Of a stretch of 17,525 nt of DNA, positions 9,757 to 17,525 are shown piece by piece. Source of the stretch: Euperipatoides rowelli. Taxonomy: Eukaryota > Onychophora > Udeonychophora > Euonychophora > Peripatopsidae. Under the pieces are notes generated by a model. The model searched no databases. It worked only from the letters and a program-made list of their open reading frames with translations, and had not been told where the DNA came from. Both the position numbers and the translations under genes were made by a program. Within the stretch, counting starts at the first letter, position 1, and each line of letters begins with the position of its first letter. Location: NCBI GenBank assembly GCA_003024985.2, contig PXIH01S0000056.1. One strand, written 5' to 3'.

Positions 9757-9800
9757 TCAAAGAGCTACATCGGCTCGTGAGCCAAGGTTTGCCGATCCTG
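9757..9800 (-). mobile_element. hAT-type element terminus; possible full copy 8846-9800
   Basis: On the minus strand this begins CAGGATCGGCAAACCTTGG and continues GCTCACGAGCC...GTAGCTCTTTG. That order (CAGG-TCGGCAAAC, GGCTCRCGAGCC, GGCTCTTTG) is the well-known terminal pattern of Charlie-like hAT DNA transposons. A candidate opposite end is CAGGGTTCAGCTACTTTT at 8846, which aligns with CAGG-T(C)-RGC-AC-TT with mismatches. The 8-base flanks (ATACAGTT and ATCTAAGC) do not match, so the pairing is weak. No transposase frame is visible between them. Confidence 0.5.
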
Positions 9801-10279
9801 ATCTAAGCCTATGATTAAATTTCTAAATGTTTATAGGCATAACATTTTTTGTTTTAGATAGAGTGAATATTTAATAGACTTGTTTAGTAATAACTAAATT
9901 TTTTTTATGTGTAAATTTAGACATTACAAAAGTATATTTTTCCCAGTTTTTTTGTTTTTTTTGTTTACAGTTTCACTCTTATTTGAGCTAGAATTGTTTG
10001 AATTTATAATCTGTATTAAATTTCAATTTTAAAAGTCAGCTATATAGGATTATCCTTATATGAATTCAAATTGAGTATTATGAGCTGACAACTGATGTTT
10101 GAGTGAAAGAGTTAAAAGATATAAAAAAATATTGATGGAATTTTAATAGATGAAAATGAAGGAAGAAAATTTTTAAAAATATATTACTTGCAAATTCGTT
10201 ACATTTATATCGTTTATGGTGATATATAAAATGGCATGTAACCCTAATTCACATACTTTAAAAATTAAATAACTTTTCA

Positions 10280-10699
10280 ACCCATGGGCAGTGCCATAGC
10301 TAGAGAATTTTATTGTGTGTAGTGGGGGAGAGGGTGAATCTCCAATTCTGACTTCTCACATTGCTAACTCACAACTATTGAAATAGTCTAACCTAGAATA
10401 GGTGGCGCCATCACAAGTTAGAGCAGCAAACAGGAAAACAAGAAACAGCTGCTGGGTGATCGGGTCACTGCATCTGGTTTTCAGATCGTTAGTGTGTCAA
10501 AATGTTCAATTTATCAAGTCATTATTTTAAGAATTTCCACCCAGTACAAACATCTCTGATCACGTTTTTTGTTTAAACATACCAATAATTTTACCTTCTT
10601 CAACTGAGTTATTCCCTACTGACAATCCAAATTTAAATTTCCCAACTTTCAGACTCTCGGGTAAAGTTAGAGGGGGGGGGGGTAGATTCCCCCATGGGT
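10280..10699. repeat. Possible repeat bounded by ACCCATGGG / CCCATGGGT
   Basis: ACCCATGGG at 10280-10288 and CCCATGGGT at 10691-10699 bound a GC-richer block. Inside, a G-rich stretch followed by GGTGAATCTCC (about 10322-10343) resembles one followed by GGTAGATTCCCC (about 10671-10692). No target duplication was found and the end word is largely self-palindromic, so support is limited. Confidence 0.3.
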
Positions 10700-12034
10700 G
10701 TCTGTTTGAAATTTTTGCACAATAAAATTACACTTTTCAGAATTCTTGGAGCCAATTCCATATCTGTGGTACTCCATCAGTTAAATTATTTTAATTTTAG
10801 GACTGTTCTTATCTTTTTGTTGGTTTTTTTTTTTCAAGATTAATTTCGGATTTAAAATGATTTTAAAATACTTTCACTATTAATTTGAACTTTTTTTACT
10901 ATATATGTGATGATATTTTTATGGGTAATAAATATATTAAAATTGATTTTTTAAGAACAAAATGCAAGTCTATATCACTCATCCACTTCTTAAAATATCT
11001 TTCTGGAGTTGAATCAGAAAAAAAAAAATGTTCCAACCAATTTTAAATCTAAGATAACCAGTTCTTTCCGATGAACCAAACTATTTATGTTGTTACATAA
11101 CTAAACTGGGAGTGAAATTTAGTGATAATTTGTTTGTCCCAAGTCTTCCCTTCATAAATGTTAGTTTAGTATATAGTGTGGTCATTAAGGCTTAAATACA
11201 GCATGACATTATAAATGATGAAATAAAAGCAATTTATGTTGTTCATCACAATCTTTTAAGATAGGAACAAGTTAATTTACTTGCATAAGATTAGTTAAAT
11301 GTTTTCATATATCTATATTAAATATTCCAAAATGAAATTCAACCTGTTTGTAATTGCCATATTGTACATAAAGCTAATAAAATCCTAGTTCATAAAATCC
11401 TTGTATTGTTGCATCTTTTTTGTAATAAATTTTACTATTTGCAAATTTGCATTATCAATATAATTTTTAGTCATGATTTTCTTTCACCACCACAATTGTA
11501 TAATATGTAATGCTTTAATTAATTTTTTTTTACTAAATTGTAAAGATTTATAAGTTTCAGTATAAAATAAAATGTGAATCTGTATAATTTCCATGTTAGT
11601 CCAAGCTAAACTATTTTTGCTTCAAATATAGGCTTAAAAAATGCCATAATTTTGCCGGGCAATCCCAGTTTTGAGGTTTTGTCTCGGCATTCTAGTGGTT
11701 TGTAATTCTGTCCAGGTAACTGTCAGTTCTTTCCCTTTTTTTTTGTGTGTTTGGTTCCAAATGTTTCTACATTAGTTGTCTATGATGCTGAATATTATCA
11801 ACATAATCTATTAATGCAAAATGATTGAATGAATATAAATTGCTGCTGTGTAACAGGTGAATTACTGCACCAATAATGCAGATGGTATTGTCTATGCTTG
11901 TATGAAATCTAATTTGAGTTATTTCACTAGTTGAGTGGAGAAGCATGTTCTTAGATAAAACTTGAACTTATCACTGCATAAAATAATAAAATAAAAATAC
12001 ATTTTGTGTGACTTCAATGCTTTTCAGTCAAGAT

Positions 12035-12440
12035 GTTTATCTTACTGCTGTGTGGTGTGGAATTGTTCATTAACCAAGGTCCTTATTAACCTGTTTGAAC
12101 GTGTGCAAAGAAGAACTCTTAGATTGATACTGGGAGATGCTTTCATTGATTACCAAACCGCCTTACATGTGCTCAACATAAAATGTTTTTTTCCGTAAAT
12201 TTCCTATCTACCTACCTAAAAATTGTTTTGATGTGTCTGGTATACATACCAGAAATTCAGAAAAACTCTTTGTTTCTTATGTGCATACCAGTCGTTTCAG
12301 AAATTCTGCTATTCCTGCTATGATAAGACTCTTGAATGAAACTAGGTAATCTAACTATTGTATTTCTTATTTGTTATATTGTTTTGATATTTTGTTTATT
12401 TGTGATTTTTTAATGACTCTGTAATTTGGATCTACATCTT
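12035..12440 (+). pseudogene. LINE reverse transcriptase C-terminus and 3' UTR (decayed)
   Basis: The frame from about 12035 reads SYCCVVWNCSLTKVLINLFE then RVQRRTLRLILGDAF. This is the thumb/C-terminal region typical of CR1/Jockey/Rex-type LINE reverse transcriptases (E-RVQ-R-L-I-G). After a stop at 12196 and a frame change, a second frame (12242-12349) reads SYVHTSRFRNSAIPAMIRLL then NETR and a stop, matching the conserved C-terminal (R-R-S-IP-RLLN) motif. About 90 bp of 3' UTR follows, ending near ACGAGGCCAAGATAATA. The copy is 5'-truncated and frame-disrupted, so non-functional. It is in the same orientation as the host gene. Confidence 0.75.
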
Positions 12441-12481
12441 ACGAGGCCAAGATAATACTTATTTATGTGGGAAAATGTTTT

Positions 12482-12657
12482 GCAGTAACTGAATTACAAA
12501 TTAATGCAAAATGTGTACAGTTTGCAAAACACTTGGGCAAACATTTTGATGAATTAACTTCAACAAAGTAGCATATGTTTGATGGTGAGAGAATAAAAAA
12601 TTGGAAGGAGAAAGGGACCAAGTGGAAAGACAAGAGAGTTGAAATATTTGCACTCAT
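12482..12657 (+). other. Coding-like stretch, unrecognised
   Basis: Directly downstream of the LINE remnant, one frame runs about 60 codons with a single TAG. It includes AKCVQFAKHLGKHFDEL and then DGERIKNWKEKGTKWKDKRV. Charged, Lys-rich content in an AT-rich region could reflect a decayed transposon protein or chance. No family is recognised, and it does not resemble the missing ABC exon. Confidence 0.2.
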
Positions 12658-15281
12658 TTAGGCGAGAACAGCATTTCAGCTGCTAATCTTATGTGGGTCA
12701 TTTAATTTATATTCTGTCTTTGCCTGAAACTTTAGCTCCAATAGAATAACTTCTCTATTATGAACAGAATGTTGTCACAGAGCTCATGTTGATTGAAGAA
12801 AGTACAACTAAAGCTCTTCTTATCTGTACCTCCAATACTGGCTTGACATATCCAGAATTCTAGAACGTTTTTGAATAAAGCAGAATAATTTGATATAATA
12901 AATTGAAATAAAAAGTGATTAATAAATATTCCTTCACATTTTTTATTGTCTCAATTTGGTTACTTTTAAGTATGTCTTGTCTAATCATATACCGGTACAG
13001 TATTTTTTTGCATTGACAATTTATTTTAAATACACAAAGATCACTTTAGTACTATTTTCAATACTGTACCATATTTAGGATGCATTTGGGTTTGTAAGCA
13101 TGGTTTTTGATAAGGAAAATGTTTCTAATGTCAATAAAGAAGCAATGTGTGAAAGTAGGGGAGGGGGAGAGGTTGGAGATAAGTTTGGTAAATGATGACA
13201 GAAAATTTAAAAATTTATTTTTTTGACAGGGTGGGGGCAAAAAATTTAATATCCCAGACATTTAGAAGTTGGCAATGAAAGGAAATAGATATAATTTTTA
13301 AACTGCAAACAAGCAGTAAAAGCTCTAATTTCATATAATAATTTTTATTGATGGCATATGCATGGAGTGTTTGGAAAGAGATATGAGCAAAGTAATAAAA
13401 AATGATATGGAAGGGGACAACTCCTGTTAACCAGATTGAAGGAAAATTATTGTGCAATTCACAGCTTAGCTGGCCCATGAGAAACAATCCCCCATTCCCC
13501 AGAACTAGGATCTTAGGAGTCTATTAACTATTCTATATGACATTTACTTCAATATTAATTTAAAACCATTATACATTGGCTTATAAAATATTAGAAGCAA
13601 TCAGTGGTCGCTCAAAAAAATAAGGTCCTGATAGTTGGAGCTATAAGGGGATGGGACCGCTCTGGACCCAGAAGCATATGGTAAAGACCTTTCACTTAAT
13701 TGCCTTGATAGAGTATTGAGGTTAAGGAAGAGGATAGTATAGGCCATTTTGGATAATTCTTAATGAAAAAATAAATTATCAATTTTTTTAAAATATATAT
13801 ACTGTACCTGTGTTCTATTTTTACTTGCCTGCATTTAAGAGTTTTTGACTTTCAGCAATTATGTTGTTTCTATATATTTTGTTTACCGGTATCTGTGCCC
13901 ACAAGGGTTTTATAGAGAATGGGTATGTTTTGTTTTTACACTTCACTCAATGTACAGAGATTATGTATTTTGATTATTATTGTTAGATAGTATTTTTATT
14001 TATTTATTATTTTTTTTATTTTGACCAATCTAAGTATAGCAGGATACTTTAAATATTACCATTGAATTCTTAATTCACATAGCTGAAAATATCAAGTCTC
14101 AAGAGACAAAAAGGTTTGAAAATACCGGATACCTTGATTGTTTTGAAAATTGTAACTAGTTATAATATAAGATGATATAATAAAGAATGAGTAGTTATTT
14201 CAATAGTTGTTATTTTCACAACAGTTCAGTCACAATGAATTTCTTCCAATATAATTTATTCTGGTAGGATTTAGTGAATCTAATGAAACTTTGCAGGGGT
14301 TTCGTTGAAGAAGAATGAAAGAAATTGTCAGAGATATCCTAATTCTGATTGATTTTTGTAGCTCATTCCTGATTAAAATGGTGAAAAGTATGATTGATGT
14401 AATCAGGATTTTTTTTTAACTTAAATCAGGATGTGTAGAATATTTTAGTTGTAAATTTATGTAAAGATTATGATAAATGTTTTTTTTTTTTTTTTTTAAA
14501 TAAAAAAAATTGGAAATGATGAAAAATAGGAAAGCAATCCTTTTTATATAATCCTTTAAAATTTATTGGCACAAAATTCATTCGTTTGATTAATTATGTA
14601 TTGCTTTATTTTTTATTAAAGTCTTTAATTGATTTCAGTTTTCATTAAATTTTATTTGTCAATCAGTTAGTCATATATTTACTAGCAACAGTTTAAGTCA
14701 TATAAATTAATTTTATATGCTACATTTTCTGGATATAAAAATTTTTAATATGTGCTTTCCATATTTGATTTTCACATAATTATCTTTTGTTTAGATTATA
14801 TTCTCTTCTATAAATGTTTTCACTCTGTTCCTAATTATGGGAATGTTTTAATACATATTTTTCAATAACTATAAAACTCAAAACTGGAGTGAAATTAAGA
14901 TGTACGCTTAATCTATTGGTAGTTAGACATATTATAAATTAAAAAATATGAAGTAGTTTTGCACTGTTATTAATGCTCCAGCAATCATTTCTGTTGCTAT
15001 TTTTTTTTAACCCTGCAGTAGTCTCGTCAGAAAGTAACGAGTCATCACAGTGTATAAGTGAGATATGCAGTATGTGTATATCTTCTCCTTTCTCACTATT
15101 TAATCATTGCAAATCAACTACTGTACAATGCCGACCAAGAGCGCCCCACCAAGCAAGCCCCCCCCTCCCTATTTCTTGGTAAAACATAGGTAACCAGCGT
15201 CATTGCCGAAGAAGAGTGCCACCACTGCACTTTGATTTTTTTATCACTCAAATAAATCCAAGAGGTATCCCTACAAGAGTG

Positions 15282-15299
15282 CCCCCCCCCCCCCNCCCC
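15282..15299. repeat. Poly-C run with undetermined base
   Basis: An 18-base C tract interrupted by N at 15295. The N is most likely a sequencing or assembly artefact of the homopolymer. Confidence 0.9.
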
Positions 15300-15869
15300 T
15301 AGATTTTTGCTTCATTTTATCTCATTTATGGTTCAGGACAGTGTATCCATACAAGAGCGCCATGTAAAAAATTTCATGTCACCATCTGACATTATTATGC
15401 TGTGACATCTAGAGTTGCCAGATCTCCTGTATTACCCGCGAAATTCCTTATATTATAATTTCCCGCCTCCCGTATTAAACATACGGGAAAACCATTTCCC
15501 GTTTTTGCAAAAATGTAATAAAATTATTCTGTAAACCTACGTCATTAATGTTTTTATTCATTCCATTTTTCTAAATAAATTAAATACGAAACTAAAATTA
15601 ATCTAGTTATTTATGAAACAACACTGACAGGCTTTGTTTATCAGCACATTGCAAATCTAGTCTAAATATTTTGTACTATAAAAAATAAAAACTGTGGCTA
15701 AAAAAAAAATATGCCCTCTATTATTTTGTTCCAGTAAGGCACTCAATACATCATTTTCCCTTCAAAACTTTGCTACAATTTGATAAATATTCAATAAAAG
15801 AGGAAAAATGAATGATCAGGCTACTACATCGAAAATTGTTTAGTCTCCAGATGTGTGTTTACTTTAAGA

Positions 15870-16108
15870 AAGGGGAATTGGAAAAGTGTACAAGAGGGTA
15901 AGGCCAGTAAAAAAAAAAATAATTAGAAAGCATTCTGCTATATTTTGCTTGAAAAAAATTAGTATTACACCATAGTGGGAGTAATGATTTAAAACAGCAT
16001 GCTGGTACAGATTATCGTAAAAGTAAATTAAATTTAGCTAAAGAATCACCAAAAATTAGTAATTATTTTTGCGGACACAAATCATGTGATGGATGCCCTG
16101 ATGGCTAG
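15870..16108 (+). pseudogene. Decayed BED-type zinc-finger fragment of a hAT transposase
   Basis: The frame 15968-16108 reads HHSGSNDLKQHAGTDYRKSK, later AKESPKISNYFCGHK, then a stop. The SGxNDLKxH word followed by a Lys-rich stretch and ISNYF resembles the N-terminal BED-like finger and linker of hAT transposases. Upstream, other frames give KAFCYI (about 15928) and LKKISIT (about 15949), consistent with the first Cys half of the finger after frameshifts. The second zinc His appears replaced (Tyr-Arg). The catalytic domain is absent. Identification is by eye; the placement inside a hAT-ended element supports it. Confidence 0.5.
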
Positions 16109-16186
16109 TGAACTATTATATTGTTTATTATACAGTAAAACATAGTTTAAGCTTCAATAGCATGGATTACAGCGATATAATTTATT

Positions 16187-16256
16187 TATTTATTTAGACG
16201 TTTGTATAAGACCCTTGGTCTTGTTATATCAAAGTCAAGAGCAATAGACCACAAAA
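16187..16256 (-). mobile_element. Probable LINE 3' tail, minus strand
   Basis: On the minus strand the end reads AAGACCAAGGGTCTT (a hairpin), then ATACAAACGTCTAAATAAAT and further AAAT units. A 3' hairpin plus (AAAT)n tail resembles CR1/L2/Jockey-like LINE ends. No protein-coding part is visible. It lies inside the hAT element, so it inserted after the hAT element or was carried with it. Confidence 0.4.
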
Positions 16257-17205
16257 AAAAAAAAATACACAAAAAATAAAAGGAAATACAATAAAAACGT
16301 ATCGAAATAATAAGAATAAAAATGATTAGTTTGTGCACTAGTATTGACATTCATGTATTTTAATAAATATAGAACATACTGTATATAAACCAATATTATG
16401 ACTCTTACACAACAAAATTGTTAAATAGCCTATAGTATATACTGTAGAGACTGTACATAAAACTTGCTAAAATAATATTTTCAGATTCAGAGCTTGATAA
16501 AATCTTGCTTGTAATCATACTAAAGAAGTATAGTCTATAGAAGTTTATTAAACTAAATTATAAAATTAAAGATTTTATTTATTTATTTACAGTTAGTAGC
16601 CTATTGTCCATTGATCAAAATTGCCTCAATGCACCATTCCTTAAGGTGTTAAATAAAAAAATTGTCTACCCCCACTCCCCCCCACAGACACACAAACAAT
16701 ATTAGATGGCTTCCCTTATTTTCATATTTAAAACCTGGCAACCCTAGTGACATCATTTTTATGTGTTTTATGTCATCTGATAAATATCAAGACACATAGC
16801 CACACAAGCGCGCCGTTTAGAAAAAAACCTCCATATATGTAGCTTCTGTGAATAATGTTAAATCCTCATAAACAGAACGAAAGAGGCCTGTAAATTAAAA
16901 AGTGAATGTTTTAACTTAGACGGCGCTCTTACTTTGCACATATATCGACCAACCTTTATTGATGTGTGACATCATATTTAGTGTGTACCAGCCATATTGG
17001 CAGTTTCAGGATAATTTCCTTAAGTTTTGGGAAGCATGTCCATTTAAGGGTGCCATTTTGAAAAACATTATTTTTAAGGAATTCTAATTCTCGCCAAAGA
17101 AGAGCGCCTGGTCAGTTTTGCAATGCATTGTGGTAAATTTAAGGTTCACTAGCATGGAGCCGAACAAGAGCGCCTTCCCCCCTCAATTCCCCACAAACGA
17201 ATGAT

Positions 17206-17223
17206 AAGAGCGCATGCGCTCTT
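17206..17223. repeat. Perfect 18-bp palindrome AAGAGCGCATGCGCTCTT
   Basis: A head-to-head pair of the AAGAGCGC motif at the right end of the GAGCGC repeat. It has two-fold symmetry suited to dimeric protein binding or cruciform formation; function is not shown. Confidence 0.85.
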
Positions 17224-17483
17224 GCTCGGCATTCTATGGTAAACATGACAAAATTCTTAAAACTTTGACAATTGTATGTTTTTAGCGATAGTTTGACACC
17301 AGATTAGTATTTTAACCCAATACATAATTATTAGAAAAAGTGTTGAAAAAAAAAAGTTACATTAATAGTCACAATATCTTATTTAAAAAAAATAGGAATA
17401 CTGACACATTTAGGCAAAAAAAAAAATGCTTTGCATATAGTAATGTTTTTCTTCAATAACTAAAAAATGTTAGAATACATTAA

Positions 17484-17525
17484 CCCTTTCCACTCCACAC
17501 ATTTCCGAACTTTTGGATCCTTACC
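17484..17525. mobile_element. Left end of a second piggyBac-like element (cut by window end)
   Basis: CCCTTTCCACTCCA at 17484-17497 preceded by TTAA (17480-17483) is identical to the terminal repeat of the MITE at 7223. The following bases (CACATTTCCGAACTTTTGG) differ from that copy, so this is a different member or subfamily. The other end lies beyond the window. Confidence 0.7.

Larger units (their letters stand above)
15410..16746. mobile_element. 1.3-kb hAT-like element with 8-bp target duplication
   Basis: TAGAGTTGCCAG (15410-15421) and CTGGCAACCCTA (16735-16746) are inverted ends with one mismatch in 12. They are flanked by a perfect 8-bp direct repeat GTGACATC (15402-15409 and 16747-16754). 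An 8-bp duplication and ends of the form (T/C)AGRGTTGCCA are diagnostic of the hAT superfamily. Near the left end CCCGTAT/ATACGGG forms a hairpin (about 15468-15486). A broken zinc-finger-like transposase fragment lies at about 15870-16108, suggesting descent from an autonomous element by deletion. It sits inside the GAGCGC repeat and itself contains a probable LINE tail. Confidence 0.82.
15119..17241. mobile_element. GAGCGC-rich DNA repeat with 26-bp inverted ends (split by a hAT insertion)
   Basis: The left end 15119-15144 contains AATGCCGACCAAGAGCGC; the right end 17216-17241 is its reverse complement at 22 of 26 positions (GCGCTCTTGCTCGGCATT inside). Without the inserted hAT element the unit is about 780 bp. 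It carries repeated AAGAGYGCC motifs: 15137-15145, 15212-15220, 15275-15283, 15353-15361, 17100-17108, 17167-17174, one reversed at 16922-16930, and a variant at about 16806. Dense subterminal motifs fit a non-autonomous DNA transposon with transposase-binding repeats. No clear target duplication was found, so the superfamily is unknown. There is no coding capacity of its own. Confidence 0.6.
8423..17525 (+). other. Probable long downstream intron (more than 9.1 kb)
   Basis: It begins with the GTAGGA donor. No exon encoding the linker, Walker A, signature or Walker B motifs of the ABC domain was seen. Repeat-derived features are listed separately. 8423-8845, 9801-10270, 10710-12000, 12660-15118 and 17242-17479 are AT-rich sequence in which I see no gene, only homopolymers and short simple repeats. 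Confidence 0.6.

Noticed and set aside
13215-13487. 90-codon open frame on the minus strand (and 13058-13261 overlapping)
   Set aside because: Low-complexity hydrophobic and aromatic content expected from AT-rich DNA; overlapping frames are equally open.
13590-13610. CAGTGGTCGCTCA resembling a hAT end
   Set aside because: No inverted partner or 8-bp duplication was found nearby.
14973-15182. 69-codon open frame on the + strand
   Set aside because: It ends in the left terminus of the GAGCGC repeat and has no recognisable protein features.
1-17525. CRISPR array, rRNA, tRNA, bacterial operon or viral gene
   Set aside because: No regularly spaced repeats, no conserved RNA gene sequence, and the only intact coding signal is an intron-split animal-type transporter.

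Overview
This is eukaryotic nuclear DNA, almost certainly from an invertebrate animal. It is extremely AT-rich, has long homopolymer runs, and contains GT-AG introns and decayed transposons instead of packed genes. The species cannot be fixed from the sequence. A mollusc or cnidarian-type genome would fit the composition and repeat content, but that is only an inference.

One gene is supported, on the + strand. It is an internal part of an ABC transporter half-molecule of the ABCB class, closest in feel to mitochondrial ABCB10/ABCB8-type proteins. Three exons are visible (5510-5698, 8115-8243, 8349-8422). They join in frame and encode about 131 consecutive residues of the transmembrane domain: the cytoplasmic/matrix coupling segment, TM5 and TM6. 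The start of the gene and the nucleotide-binding domain are not recognisable here. Everything before 5510 is most simply upstream intron, and everything after 8422 looks like one intron longer than 9.1 kb.

The rest is a mosaic of mobile-element remnants. 1861-1928 is a 34-bp tandem repeat that forms hairpins. 2680-2760 and 16187-16256 are probable minus-strand LINE 3' tails. 2921-3060 resembles a pogo/Tigger-type end. 3821-4055 is a clear MITE with about 37-bp inverted ends flanked by TA. 7223-7544 is a TTAA-flanked piggyBac-like MITE, and the left end of a second one starts at 17480. 8846-9800 may be a hAT-type element, with one well-marked end at 9757-9800. 12035-12440 is the degraded 3' end of a LINE reverse transcriptase.

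The most interesting area is 15119-17241. It is a repeat bounded by GAGCGC-rich inverted ends and studded with AAGAGYGCC motifs. A 1.3-kb hAT-like element with a perfect 8-bp target duplication has inserted into it. That element carries a broken zinc-finger-like transposase fragment and itself seems to contain a LINE tail, giving three nested layers.

No CRISPR array, rRNA, tRNA, viral gene or toxin gene was seen. No new multi-gene system was found. The novelty, if any, is in the repeat families.
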